A stretch of DNA of 64,000 nucleotides from Cognaticolwellia mytili (GTDB lineage Bacteria; Pseudomonadota; Gammaproteobacteria; Enterobacterales; Alteromonadaceae): NCBI RefSeq assembly GCF_002104475.1, contig NZ_NBOF01000003.1:124001-188000 (forward strand), in the 5' to 3' direction. Positions within the stretch are counted from its first letter, which is position 1; each line of letters opens with the position of its first letter. Below are positions 45,578 through 55,944 of the stretch, piece by piece. The notes beneath the pieces were generated by a model, which worked only from the letters and a program-made list of their open reading frames with translations, was not told where the DNA came from and did no database searches. Made by a program: the position numbers and the translations under genes.

Positions 45578-46381
45578 ATGCAATCAAAATATGTCATTTG
45601 CGCTTTATTTATCTATTGTCAAAGCTTTGTATTATGGGCTGATAACGTAAAACAGGTGACTATTTTGGCGGATGATGGGTATCCACCTTATTCATATGTT
45701 GAAAATAATGAGCTAAAGGGAATATACGTTGATGTTGTTAGAGCTGCAGCGAAGTTAATCAGCAAGTCGTATCAAGTTACATTAGAAGGTGTTCCTTGGA
45801 AGCGAGCGTTAATGCAAGCAAAAGAAGGCAAAGTATTAGGTATTTTGCCTCCTTATAAGCACATTGCTGACCGAGATTATATCTGGCCTTACTCTATAGC
45901 AATAATGAGTGAAACGGTTGTTGCTTATTGTCAAAACGAAATTAACATTATTGAATACTTTAACTCATCTTCTGTGCAGAGATCACCGCCATCACCATTG
46001 AACATAGGTATAAATTCAGGGTACATTATTTTTAGCGAAGAAATTAAAAAGGCGATTGCAGATAAACGCATAGTGGTTTGGGAAAATAAAAGTACCGACG
46101 CTAATATCATGAAGTTGCAATCAAAACGCCTTGATTGCTACTTAAACGACAGACTAGCGATTCAATATGAATTAATGAAACTAAATCAAACTCATGATCT
46201 AAACTTTGATAATGTATCAGAGTCATTAATTGTTATGTCACAAACCGGACATATTGGTTATAGCGACAGTGGTAAATTTCCATTTAAAAGTGATTTTGTT
46301 CTTCGGATGGATAAAGCATTATCACAGGTGCTAAATTCTGCACAATATTTAAAAATAGTAGATCAATACATTCAGCACTGA
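45578..46381 (+). CDS. Periplasmic solute-binding protein, family 3
   Basis: A 267-residue exported protein. After a signal peptide ending near LWA it begins VTILADDGYPPYSYVENNELKGIYVDVVRAA, the classic opening of family 3 binding proteins for amino acids and related small molecules. The segment WKRALMQAKEGKVLGILPPY is also typical. No ABC permease or ATPase gene is near, so it may act as an orphan binding protein or feed a sensor. It forms a pair with the porin gene. The ligand cannot be told. Confidence 0.8.
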   Translation: MQSKYVICALFIYCQSFVLWADNVKQVTILADDGYPPYSYVENNELKGIYVDVVRAAAKLISKSYQVTLEGVPWKRALMQAKEGKVLGILPPYKHIADRDYIWPYSIAIMSETVVAYCQNEINIIEYFNSSSVQRSPPSPLNIGINSGYIIFSEEIKKAIADKRIVVWENKSTDANIMKLQSKRLDCYLNDRLAIQYELMKLNQTHDLNFDNVSESLIVMSQTGHIGYSDSGKFPFKSDFVLRMDKALSQVLNSAQYLKIVDQYIQH

Positions 46382-46548
46382 TTTGTATAATAAGTGCCGA
46401 GCATTAACTTGAGCTTTGATTTATTCTTGTGTGATTAAGTGGAAAAATGTACGTGATTTTATTGATGCGATGCCCAGAGAGTGCTTATTGCCCAATAAAG
46501 TGTGATAAAATTGTACTATCCTAATGTCGTTATTTTTACCAATATTTT

Positions 46549-48231
46549 ATGTCCTTGAATAGCCTTTGCTTTACTTCCTTCGAACGAGATACATGCCAAG
46601 TTAATTTACCGGAAAAATTTACTTTTCCATTTTATTACCAGCCACACATCCTAGCGAATATGGCGGCAGAACAATTACAAGGTTATTTAAATAACCAAGC
46701 ACAATGGCAATACGATATTGAATCTACAACCGAAAAAACGGCGTTAGAAGGCAAGATGTTTGGTGTGCTAGTGGTTAAAAACTCAGCCGAAGAACTTGGC
46801 TACTTAGCCGCATATTCAGGGCAAATAATTAGTTTATCTACAGATAACTTATTTGTTCCACCAGTATCTTCTATGCAATTAAACGATGATGCATACCTGA
46901 CAGAGCAGGCACTGATTAATCGCATTAATGATGAAGTAACAGCAAAAGAAACTAGCTCACAGTTACGACAATATGTTGATGAAATAGCCGTTGCTACAAA
47001 CGATTATCAAAGCCGTTTACTTACGCTACAAGCAACGATGGCAGATGGCCGAAAACAGCGTAAACAGCAACGTGAAGCGGCGAAAACATCTGTAAACGAA
47101 GATGAATATCAACAGCTAGAACGTGAACTTGCTGGCAAAAGTATTGAACAGAAAAAGCAATTACAAGCGTTAAAGAAATTTTGGCAAGAGAAAATTTCTG
47201 CATTGCAAAGCCATTTGAATGAACTCAATAGTGAAATTGCTGGCTTGAAAAAACTCAGACGTGCTAAATCTAAAGCCTTACAGAAAAAGCTATTTGCGCA
47301 ATACGAATTTTTAAATGCCGATGGTGAAGTAAAAGATCTGAATCGTATCTTTGCTGACTTACCTGAGAAAACGCCACCATCGGGCGCGGGTGATTGCGCC
47401 GCTCCTAAATTATTGCAGTACGCTTATCAACATAACTTAACGCCAATTGCCATGGCTGAGTTTTGGTGGGGGCCAGCACCAAAATCGGCGATTAGACAAC
47501 ATAAGAATTATTATCCATCTTGTTATAGTAAATGCCAGCCAATATTAGGGCATATGCTGCAGGGGTTAGTGGTTGATGAAAATCCACTGTTAGTTAATCC
47601 CGCCGAAGGGAAAGACTTAACTATTGTTCATCAAGATGACGATATTTTAGTGGTAAATAAACCTGCAGAGTTTTTGTCTGTACCAGGGAAAAATATTGAA
47701 GATTCAGTATATTTGCGTATTAAAACGCAATTTCCACAGGCTTCAGGGCCGCTTATTGTTCATCGCTTAGATATGTCGACATCTGGCTTATTGGTTATCG
47801 CGTTAAATAAACGGGCTCATAAAGCGCTGCAAAAACAGTTTATTGAACGCACGGTAGAGAAGCGTTATGTCGCATTGGTTACTGGTAATGTTGCAGCTGA
47901 AAGTGGCACTATTGAATTACCACTGCGCTTAGATTTAGATGATAAGCCTCGACAATTAGTGTGTTATCAACATGGCAAAGCATCGACTACTTATTGGGAA
48001 GTGTTGGCGAGAGAAGATAATATTACTCGACTACATTTGTATCCGAAAACAGGTCGTACTCACCAACTTCGCGTACATTGTGCACATAAATTAGGTTTAA
48101 ATATGCCGATTGTTGGTGATGATCATTATGGTGATAAGGCTGAACGCTTGCATTTGCATGCTGAATATTTAGCATTGCGGCACCCAATTAGTCGCGAAGA
48201 AATGACATTTGAAGTGCCAGCAGAATTTTAA
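46549..48231 (+). CDS. RluA-family pseudouridine synthase with long N-terminal extension
   Basis: A 560-residue cytosolic enzyme that converts uridine to pseudouridine in RNA. The catalytic domain occupies the C-terminal 210 residues, with DDILVVNKPAEFLSVPG, the catalytic Asp in HRLDMSTSGLLV (about 405-416) and the ending GRTHQLRVHCAH. The N-terminal 340 residues hold a domain starting CFTSFERDTC and a long coiled coil (about 130-250) rich in Lys, Gln and Glu. This is about twice the length of classic RluA and matches a subgroup known in marine gammaproteobacteria. Which RNA base it modifies is not known. Confidence 0.87.
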   Translation: MSLNSLCFTSFERDTCQVNLPEKFTFPFYYQPHILANMAAEQLQGYLNNQAQWQYDIESTTEKTALEGKMFGVLVVKNSAEELGYLAAYSGQIISLSTDNLFVPPVSSMQLNDDAYLTEQALINRINDEVTAKETSSQLRQYVDEIAVATNDYQSRLLTLQATMADGRKQRKQQREAAKTSVNEDEYQQLERELAGKSIEQKKQLQALKKFWQEKISALQSHLNELNSEIAGLKKLRRAKSKALQKKLFAQYEFLNADGEVKDLNRIFADLPEKTPPSGAGDCAAPKLLQYAYQHNLTPIAMAEFWWGPAPKSAIRQHKNYYPSCYSKCQPILGHMLQGLVVDENPLLVNPAEGKDLTIVHQDDDILVVNKPAEFLSVPGKNIEDSVYLRIKTQFPQASGPLIVHRLDMSTSGLLVIALNKRAHKALQKQFIERTVEKRYVALVTGNVAAESGTIELPLRLDLDDKPRQLVCYQHGKASTTYWEVLAREDNITRLHLYPKTGRTHQLRVHCAHKLGLNMPIVGDDHYGDKAERLHLHAEYLALRHPISREEMTFEVPAEF

Positions 48232-48357
48232 CGAAACCCTCTTTGCTCTAGTGTAATATTGCGCAACTTGAAGCCGTTATAAATAGTTAATTAGTTTATG
48301 ACGGTTATGCTCTTAGTGCTGCTATCGCAATGTATTAGCTAGATTCTTTAGTGCAGT

Positions 48358-49089
48358 TTAGAGTTTTTTACCTAATCTTTTTTCTATTTGTTTCTTTTCC
48401 CAATCAGCACCAAAAAAGCTATAAACTTCAAAAACACTAATGCCGTGAGAAATTAGTCCTACACCCCAGCCTAAAGCAGCCCACCAAGCCCAATAATACC
48501 CAGGGCTGGTTAAAAAATTGATGAGGAATAATCCCATTACAACTACCGTATAATTAATAAGGTGACTGTAAAATCCTTTAATGTCTTTAACATGTTCTAT
48601 AACACGGTTTTCTTCTTCACTAAATTTATCTGAATTATTCATGTTTTCCTCCGGCAGCAGTTCATTTAATTCAACTTCAAAGACAGCGGCAAGAGATTTT
48701 AATGATTCCAGGCCCGCTTTTTGACCTCGTTCAATACGTTGAATGGTTCTAATATTTATACCCAAGCGACTTGAAGGTGCAAGATTCAGCAAGTCGAAAA
48801 AGGGTTAGAACCAAGGCATTGATTGAATATAATGGTTCTCCCATTGTAAAAATTAATAACGCCGGAGATGACCCTTTATCGCCTTGCCCTACGGGAGCTA
48901 AGCTAGAAAAACAGTTCAGCGTTGCAGCACTTGGTAAGGGAATAACCATTACCTGCGTGCCGCGTCTTGCTCTGATTTCCTAGCTTAACTCTGAAATTAC
49001 ACCCTCAAGTCGCCTGGGTATTAGCCACTAAATTGGGCTAATTGCTCTTGAGACCAAGCACGTTTAAGTCTTAATTTTCGAACGATCAT
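48358..49089 (-). pseudogene. XRE helix-turn-helix / 2TM regulator gene split by a MITE
   Basis: Read on the minus strand, an ATG at 49089 with AGGAAAA upstream opens MIVRKLRLKRAWSQEQLAQF, the first half of an XRE helix-turn-helix, and stops inside the MITE end. After the insert the frame resumes with INIRTIQRIERGQKAGLESL, the second half of the same domain, then a linker and a two-helix membrane domain (YTVVVMGLFLINFL and AALGWGVGLISHG), of the 2TM type. Without the insert a protein of about 155 residues would result. The C-terminal membrane part (from an internal ATG at about 48642) could still be made. The DNA-binding function is very probably lost. Confidence 0.75.
48759..49020. mobile_element. 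MITE-like element B (about 262 bp)
   Basis: Terminal inverted repeats of about 30 bp: TACCCAAGCGACTTGAAGGT on the left and, read inward from the right, TACCCAGGCGACTTGAGGGT. TTA flanks both ends and may be a 3-bp target duplication. The interior has no transposase, but contains GCCCTACGGGAGCTAAGCT and TAAGGGAATA-N20-TCTTGC at 48935-48970. The same block with identical 20-base spacing occurs in element A. It interrupts an XRE regulator gene within the helix-turn-helix. Confidence 0.8.
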
Positions 49090-49214
49090 TTACTTTTCCT
49101 TGTTGCTGTTCGTTTTGAATTATTCACTGGGAGATAATTTTTTGCTACGACTTTTATCCGACATTCATATGACAGTTCTTTAATTTCAATGAGTTATGGC
49201 TTTTACGTTTCTTG

Positions 49215-52200
49215 TTAAATATTAATGTCTTTAAGTAATTCGGCTGCATCGTCAAACTCATAAACCTCAACTTTAGCCATAATGTCTTTAAGTTGCTGGT
49301 TGTAGGTTTGCTGCATCGTCATTGGCAATAATGCTTGAATGGTATCAACGGCGGCAACATCATAATTTTCTACATCGGTTTTTAATTGTGCAAGGAGTGT
49401 TTTGCACGCTGAAATATTAAAGCCCTCATTTGCTAGTGCTGGCGCTTGTAGTGATTTTAGCGCCACTTGTATGCGTGCCAATTCATCTTTGCTTTGCGAT
49501 AGGGCTACTGAACTTATTTGTTGCTGATTTGCATTGTTCTCTATTGTTTGGCACAGGCTATAAAGCTGTTTTGCACCAATATTGCCTGCTACGCCTCTCA
49601 ATGTATGCGCAAGGCGTTCAACCAATGCAAAGTTATTTTGGCTTTCAGCTTCAATCATTGGTGTAATTGCATCTGTGTAGTTGCGTTTAAATTTAAGCAA
49701 TAAGCGCTGATAAAGCTGATGATTATTTTGTGCAATAGCTAAGCCCGCTTTGGTGTCTATACCATCGAGCGTTGGGAAGGTAGTCGACTCGTCTAATTTG
49801 ATGTGTGACATAGCAACGCCTTTACCAATGCCACTAGGTTTCAGCCAATGTGCTAATTTAGTGAATAATTCATTGGTATTAATTGGTTTTCCTATGTGCT
49901 CATTCATACCCGATTGCAAAGCTTTTTCTCTGTCACCTGTCATAACATTGGCTGTCATAGCGATAATAGGTAATGTGGTAAACTTTGGATTTTGGCGTAT
50001 TTCTCTGGTTGCCGTATAGCCATCTTTTACTGGCATTTGGCAATCCATAAGTACACCATCAAATGCTTGGCTATTTAAGCTGTCAATTGCTTCTTGGCCA
50101 TTGTTCGCCACAATAACCTCAATGCCGTGGTGACTTAATAATTCTGTAGCAAGCTCTTGGTTAATTTCGTTATCTTCAACTAACAATATTTTTGCACCCT
50201 GCAAGGTGTCTATCGCAAGTTGTTCATCTTGCGGCAATAAATTAAATTTCATTCGTCGTAAGCTTTTATGCCCCAATGTGATTAATAAACTATCAAGTAA
50301 ATTGGATGAAGTTATTGGCTTACAAGTAATATAATAGTTTTCATCGCCATCCAAAGCCTGCATCGTTACCTCACGTCTATGAGGTAAAATATGTAGTATT
50401 GGTAGTTTTTTGCAACTATCACGCAAGGTAGAAATATCTTGGTAACTTTGCTCATCGCTAACTTTAGATACGTCAAATATTAAGGCATCGAAAGAGCTTT
50501 CTTGTTGTGATAATTCAGGTAGCGCTTCTTCAACTGAAGAGTAAACTTCCAATACAAAACCAAAAGAATTAATGATTCTTTGCAAGATAGATTTATAAGT
50601 GTCGTTATCTTCTATCAGTGCCAACTTCAGGCCTTGAATGGATGATAAATAAGGCCTGTTTTCTTGAATTTGCTCTTGCGATTGGGTTTGGTAGCTCAAA
50701 GTGAAATGAAATTGGCTACCAACTTGCTCTTGGCTTTCTAACCATATTTCTCCGCTTAGCAACTCTACTAAGCGTTTACATATAGCTAAGCCTAAACCAG
50801 TACCGCCATATTTTCTTGTTGTTGATGCATCGGCTTGGCTAAATGATTGAAATAATTTTTTCTGCTGCTCTTTATTCATACCTATGCCGGTATCACAAAT
50901 AGAAAACTTTAAGGTTATGGTGTCGTCATGCTTATTGACGCAAGATATATGAATTCTTATTTCCCCATGTTCGGTGAATTTAGCGGCATTAGTACCAAGG
51001 TTGGTCAGTATTTGTCCTAGGCGAAGAGGATCGCCAATTAAATCAATTGGAACATTTTGTTCAACATCGAAGATTAATTCAGTGTTTTTCTCACTAAGTT
51101 TATCTATTAGCAAATGACTAAGGTTATCGAGCGTATCGTCAAGGCAAAATGGAATTGACTCAATGTCGAGCTTATTGGCTTCAATTTTAGAAAAATCAAG
51201 AATATCATTTATTATGCCTAGTAGGGATTCAGCTGATTTGTTAACTTTAAAAATATAGTTTTCCTGCTTTACAGATAACTCGGTTTTGAGTGCTAACGCT
51301 GACATGCCAATAATAGCATTCATAGGTGTGCGAATTTCGTGGGACATATTAGCTAAAAAGTGTGACTTAGCTTTGACTGCATCTTCTGCTAAAGATTTGG
51401 CATGCGCGAGAGTTTTCTCTGCCATTTTCTGTTCACTAATGTCGACGAAAGTACCTAGTACACCGCCAACATTGCCGTCAGATTTTTCAAAGCCTTTGAC
51501 CCAGTACATGGTGGAATGCTCTAAGCCGTCGGCATAAGATAAAGAAATTTCCTTTTTGATCATACCCTTTGAAGAAATTACTTCAATATCCTCCTGTTGG
51601 TAGCTTTGGCGATCGACTAGCGGCAGGTAATCTAGTTCAAGTACAGTTTTGCCAATGATGTCTTCTCTTTTTACATCAAAGGTTTGCTCATAAGCCGTAT
51701 TGACATTAATAAACCTAGTATCAGGTCCCTTAACAAAAACAGGGTAGGGAATTGTATCTGCTAAAGCTTGCTGAAAGATAATTTGTTCCGCCAATGCTGC
51801 GTCATTTAACTTTCGGGCGGTTATGTCGCGAATAATGGCGACAATAAAACGGTCATTATGAATATCAACGGCACTTACCGTTACTTCAGCAGAGAACTCG
51901 CTGCCAGATTTTCGTCGACCGACTAACTCTAATAGCTGTTTCTCTTTACTTTTTTGATGAATTAATTTATCAAATAACTTTAGGCTTGATTCTCCCGGTA
52001 GTAACTGTTCTATTTTCTGCCCTATAAGCTCCGGCTTTTCGTAGCCGAACATAGTCAGAACTTGTGAGTTAACGATGCTTTGTTCTCGATACTTATCTAT
52101 CATTAAAATGGCGTCTGGTGCTGACTCCATCAAGGCAAAAAATTGTGCTTTTGCCGCATTTCTTTGCGTAACATCAATTAATGTTAATCGTACTTCTGCC

Positions 52201-54821
52201 AAAGCATTATTTTCGTCGTAAACAGGTAGAGCAGACATCATAGTGTCTATTGTTTGGTTAATATTTATCTCTACTGGAATTTCACATTCTAAAAGCTGTG
52301 ATTTAGATTGAAATATTTGATGGACGTAATGTTCGGTCGCAACAAAATCTTGCCAATTAAGTGAGGTAAATATCTCGCGAGGGCGCTTAAAAAGCTGTGC
52401 AAAGGCGCAGTTGTGTTTAATGAAATCACCTTTAGCGTTTAATGTTGCATAAGCAACGGGGGCATGTTCGTAAAGCTCCCATAGAGCTCGCTCTCGTAAA
52501 TGTAGTTCAGCGGTACGTTGCTCTACGACTTTTTCTAATTCTTCTTTGGAGCGCCGCATATATTTAGTTGAACGTTGGCCAACTCTGACGGTGAATATAT
52601 TAGAGGTTAAAGTTAGCAACAAGGTGACAAAAGATATTAGCATCAACTTATTACGGAGTGAGTTAACGCCAGACATTACTTCTTTTGTGTCTATTTCGGT
52701 GGCGATGCCAATACCGAAATCTTTAACCCATAGCCAAGCCCCAAATACTTTTACACCTCGGTAGTCGTTATAGCCCAAAACATTAGAACTGACCTTTTTA
52801 TTACTGGTAATGGGAGAGTCCAGTGAGTGGGCGGTATTGAGTAACTCGTGCGCCATATGAGTAAAGGTAAGCTGATTAGAATTTATTTCGATATTAGGAT
52901 TTTTACTTATATCAATTACAGGATCTTTAAGTAAGATAAGCTTGTTTTTTTCATTTTTATCACTGAAAAACTTCAGTGTTGATATCCTTTCATCAAAGCG
53001 GCTTTTTGATAACATTTCTCCTTGATTATTGATTAAGTAACTTTCACCGGAGGCGCCGATACGACCCTGTTGCATAATTTCGGAAATTTTCCCGCTTGTT
53101 CTAATTCTTAAGGTTAGTGCAGCGATCACCTGCTGATTTCTATCTCTGATTGGCGTGACGATAAACATACTGTATTGATCAATTGGATTTGAAGTTTTAC
53201 CGAATGATAAATTAATACCCGACTTTATTGGGGAGACAAAGCGAGTTTCACCGTTTAAGACGGCATCTAATACTTCAGGTTGTTGCTGAGCAATTAAGCT
53301 AGTTTGACCTAAGTTTTCATTACGACTTGAGCCAATATTAATGTAATCGTGATTGATGATAAAAAAATCTTGTCCTTCAATGCTGCTTTGACGAAAGTAT
53401 TGGCGAATTTCCTGTAACGGCTGAGAAGTTATCAGCTCATCTGATAGGGTTGATTGTTGTAATAACTTTTCAGTCAAATGGATCATTTTTTCGTCAGTGC
53501 TAATTTGCTTTAACAGGCTTTCTTGGTCTTTTATCCAATCATTGAGTCGAGTTCTTGTTGCTTCAACAACAAACTCAAGATTCTTTTTCATGTCAGCTTG
53601 CGTGCTTTTTTCATTCTCTTGTAAAGTGAGGTAAATAACACTGAAAATAATGGCAACATTTAGCACCGAAATTGAGTGAACAATGAATGGAAATTTCCGT
53701 GATGCCATAAAAATAGCTAAGCGCTTTGAGGTGATTAATTTAGGTAAAAATAGTGTGATGATTATCAATAGTAACGATATTGCGACCATGGTTATTATTA
53801 AGAATGCACTGTTGTTCGCGCTAGCATACTTAGGAGAGAAATTTTCTAATGCTTGAGCTAATAGCATGTTCTCTGGAAGGAAAGGTGAATCTATCATGTT
53901 AAGTTGATGATAGATTTCTGTTATTTTTTCCATTCGTGTTTGTGCAATTGAACCTATGGGAATGAATTTCGATAAAATAATTTTACTAACCTGATCAGCT
54001 TCATAGGCTAAATGTTCGTAGGAACGCCTTTGATTATCATATTTATCTATAATTAATTTTATGATTTCAGCTTGGTTATCTAATGCATATTGCCACCCTT
54101 TTAAGGTTGCTTGTCGGATGGCTTGTACTCGTTCAGGGTGATTTCTGACTTCATTTTCGGTAGTAAACAAATTATCACCATAAAAATCGATACCGTAATC
54201 TCTGGGATCAATACTGAAAATATCGGTGTTTGCTCTGGAGAATTGAAAAGGCTCATCAGTATTATATATTGGCATTGCATCGGTTTCTTTCGAAATTAAA
54301 CTTTCTATTTCATGACCTTCTGCTTGCCAAGTAAAGGCAGATAGGTTCGACTCTGTTTGCAAAAGCATAGCGAGGATGGAGGCATAATTTATATTTGCAG
54401 GATCTAACATGATACGTTTACCGATTAAATCAAACGGTGTTGAAATATTAGATGAGCGAAGTGTGGCAAGTGTTGCCGGCGAATGCTGAAAAATTTGTGC
54501 AACAAGAACAACCGGAGCACCTTTATTTTTGGCAATAATTAATGCTGAATCACTGACGCCGTAATGAGCTTTATCTTTACCTACATGGCCTATCACATTG
54601 GAGTTATCGGTCAGTTCAAGTAACTCAACATCCAAGCCTAGTTCTTGGTAAAAGCCTTTTTCTTTAGCTGCATAGTAACCAGCAAAGGCAAATTGATGAA
54701 ACCAGTTCAGTTGAATGGAAACTTTTTCAGCATTTTGCCCCCAACTTTGATGACTTGTTATCAAGCAAAGTAAAATGGGCAAGTAGACAATACTTTGTTT
54801 TAATTTAAAAAAAGATAACAT
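49215..54821 (-). CDS. Hybrid sensor histidine kinase with NMT1-type sensor, Cache, PAS, two receivers and HPt
   Basis: A membrane sensor kinase of about 1868 residues. Order: signal peptide; NMT1/THI5-like solute-binding domain (about 35-270, VSIQLNWFHQFAFAGYYAA); two membrane helices near 350 and 385; a Cache-like periplasmic domain; another helix near 735; coiled coil; three PAS domains (about 790-1130); HisKA with FLANMSHEIRTPMNA, His near 1162; HATPase with GTGLGLAICKRL; a first receiver that is poorly conserved; a second with VLMDCQMPVKDGY, Asp near 1592; and a C-terminal HPt, AHTLRGVAGN, His near 1737. The ATG at 54821 gives a clean signal peptide; one at 54884 is possible. The ligand could be a pyrimidine-like or other small molecule. 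No separate response regulator lies beside it. Confidence 0.88.
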   Translation of the reverse strand: MLSFFKLKQSIVYLPILLCLITSHQSWGQNAEKVSIQLNWFHQFAFAGYYAAKEKGFYQELGLDVELLELTDNSNVIGHVGKDKAHYGVSDSALIIAKNKGAPVVLVAQIFQHSPATLATLRSSNISTPFDLIGKRIMLDPANINYASILAMLLQTESNLSAFTWQAEGHEIESLISKETDAMPIYNTDEPFQFSRANTDIFSIDPRDYGIDFYGDNLFTTENEVRNHPERVQAIRQATLKGWQYALDNQAEIIKLIIDKYDNQRRSYEHLAYEADQVSKIILSKFIPIGSIAQTRMEKITEIYHQLNMIDSPFLPENMLLAQALENFSPKYASANNSAFLIITMVAISLLLIIITLFLPKLITSKRLAIFMASRKFPFIVHSISVLNVAIIFSVIYLTLQENEKSTQADMKKNLEFVVEATRTRLNDWIKDQESLLKQISTDEKMIHLTEKLLQQSTLSDELITSQPLQEIRQYFRQSSIEGQDFFIINHDYINIGSSRNENLGQTSLIAQQQPEVLDAVLNGETRFVSPIKSGINLSFGKTSNPIDQYSMFIVTPIRDRNQQVIAALTLRIRTSGKISEIMQQGRIGASGESYLINNQGEMLSKSRFDERISTLKFFSDKNEKNKLILLKDPVIDISKNPNIEINSNQLTFTHMAHELLNTAHSLDSPITSNKKVSSNVLGYNDYRGVKVFGAWLWVKDFGIGIATEIDTKEVMSGVNSLRNKLMLISFVTLLLTLTSNIFTVRVGQRSTKYMRRSKEELEKVVEQRTAELHLRERALWELYEHAPVAYATLNAKGDFIKHNCAFAQLFKRPREIFTSLNWQDFVATEHYVHQIFQSKSQLLECEIPVEININQTIDTMMSALPVYDENNALAEVRLTLIDVTQRNAAKAQFFALMESAPDAILMIDKYREQSIVNSQVLTMFGYEKPELIGQKIEQLLPGESSLKLFDKLIHQKSKEKQLLELVGRRKSGSEFSAEVTVSAVDIHNDRFIVAIIRDITARKLNDAALAEQIIFQQALADTIPYPVFVKGPDTRFINVNTAYEQTFDVKREDIIGKTVLELDYLPLVDRQSYQQEDIEVISSKGMIKKEISLSYADGLEHSTMYWVKGFEKSDGNVGGVLGTFVDISEQKMAEKTLAHAKSLAEDAVKAKSHFLANMSHEIRTPMNAIIGMSALALKTELSVKQENYIFKVNKSAESLLGIINDILDFSKIEANKLDIESIPFCLDDTLDNLSHLLIDKLSEKNTELIFDVEQNVPIDLIGDPLRLGQILTNLGTNAAKFTEHGEIRIHISCVNKHDDTITLKFSICDTGIGMNKEQQKKLFQSFSQADASTTRKYGGTGLGLAICKRLVELLSGEIWLESQEQVGSQFHFTLSYQTQSQEQIQENRPYLSSIQGLKLALIEDNDTYKSILQRIINSFGFVLEVYSSVEEALPELSQQESSFDALIFDVSKVSDEQSYQDISTLRDSCKKLPILHILPHRREVTMQALDGDENYYITCKPITSSNLLDSLLITLGHKSLRRMKFNLLPQDEQLAIDTLQGAKILLVEDNEINQELATELLSHHGIEVIVANNGQEAIDSLNSQAFDGVLMDCQMPVKDGYTATREIRQNPKFTTLPIIAMTANVMTGDREKALQSGMNEHIGKPINTNELFTKLAHWLKPSGIGKGVAMSHIKLDESTTFPTLDGIDTKAGLAIAQNNHQLYQRLLLKFKRNYTDAITPMIEAESQNNFALVERLAHTLRGVAGNIGAKQLYSLCQTIENNANQQQISSVALSQSKDELARIQVALKSLQAPALANEGFNISACKTLLAQLKTDVENYDVAAVDTIQALLPMTMQQTYNQQLKDIMAKVEVYEFDDAAELLKDINI

Positions 54822-55103
54822 AGTTTTTAACTGCTTAATGTTGATAGCTATACATCCCCATGCTACTTGAAGAAACATGAACATGCTATTTAAGGCAATG
54901 AGTTTTTCAGCGCTCGTTACTGTTTTTAAAGTGAACCGATCATGGTTGCTGCTGTGAATGTGTTTTTTCTTATTTCTAATAGAAGTACAATACTTAATTT
55001 TCGAGTTGTGATTTTTATATGTTTATCTGAGGTAAAACTACTAACTTTATCAGCTTATTTGATAGACTAAGGTGAAATTGTTTAGCAAAATTAGGTGGTT
55101 AGT

Positions 55104-55745
55104 TTGTCAGAGTTTAATGTTTATTTATTGCGCCACGGTGAGCTTATGCAAAAAGGTATTCTTTGCGGACGTACTGATATCGAGCTTTGCGATGTTGGCA
55201 AGCAGCAACTTACTAATGCTACGAATAAGTTAGCTAATATTTCACAATGCTTTAGTTCACCGCTTATTCGCTGTCGAGAATTTGCTGAGCAGTTCTGCCA
55301 AAAAAATGGACTCACGCTACAAGTATCCGAACAATTAAGAGAAATGAATTTTGGTGACTGGGATGGGAAAAGCTATCAAACATTGTGGAAAACGCAAATA
55401 TCTCCAGATGAAAAAATACCAAGCTTAGGTGCCTTTTGGCAAAACCCTTGGCAATGTTCGCCACCCAATGGAGAGTCAATGGCAAGCTTTATTGGTCGTG
55501 TTGATGGCTTTTGGCTGCGTTTATTATCGCAACTTAGCCAAGCTCATATTGAAAAAAATGACGCACAAAATACTTTAGTGTTTAGTCACGGTGGTGTGAT
55601 TAGATACCTATTGGCTAAAGTCTTAGAACTCCCTATTCCTGGTACTACTCATATGACTCATTTAGATGTTCCTTATGGGGGATTAATTCATATTCAAATT
55701 TTCATTGACGATGACGGTAAAGCTTGGCAAAAGTTAATGCTCTAA
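55104..55745 (+). CDS. cobC: Alpha-ribazole phosphatase (histidine phosphatase family)
   Basis: A 213-residue cytosolic phosphatase that removes the phosphate of alpha-ribazole phosphate in lower-ligand synthesis for cobalamin. The catalytic motif LLRHGE comes at the start, with GILCGRTDIEL, REMNFGDWDG and the second histidine in VFSHGGVIRYLL, as in CobC and phosphoglycerate-mutase-like enzymes. I prefer the TTG at 55104, with AGGTGG five bases upstream, over a GTG nine bases earlier. It lies just before the riboswitch-controlled cobTSU-cobQ genes, which supports the cobalamin role. Confidence 0.85.
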   Translation: MSEFNVYLLRHGELMQKGILCGRTDIELCDVGKQQLTNATNKLANISQCFSSPLIRCREFAEQFCQKNGLTLQVSEQLREMNFGDWDGKSYQTLWKTQISPDEKIPSLGAFWQNPWQCSPPNGESMASFIGRVDGFWLRLLSQLSQAHIEKNDAQNTLVFSHGGVIRYLLAKVLELPIPGTTHMTHLDVPYGGLIHIQIFIDDDGKAWQKLML

Positions 55746-55753
55746 TTTAGCGA

Positions 55754-55772
55754 TAATAAACAGTGTTTATTT
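55754..55772 (+). terminator. Small hairpin after cobC
   Basis: AATAAACA and its complement TGTTTATT form a short stem running into TTTT, nine bases past the cobC stop. It may end the cobC transcript before the riboswitch promoter. Confidence 0.4.
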
Positions 55773-55944
55773 TAGTCCTTTAGTACGATATTTAATTGTT
55801 AGTTTATAGCAATATATTGATTCAAATAGTTTTTATGGTTTTACGTTATATGTGAGATAAAAATAAACCTTGCTATTTTGCCCAAGCTGTCGATAATCGC
55901 GCCAATAATTTAATAATGTACCTATCAATTTACTTATCTATGCT

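Noticed and set aside
48771-48983. 70-codon open frame on the plus strand inside MITE element B
   Set aside because: It lies wholly inside a non-coding mobile element, starts within the terminal repeat and has no ribosome site.
50000-50200. First receiver domain of the large hybrid kinase considered as an active phosphoacceptor
   Set aside because: The conserved phosphoacceptor surroundings are only clear in the second receiver; the first keeps the fold but its active site cannot be confirmed.
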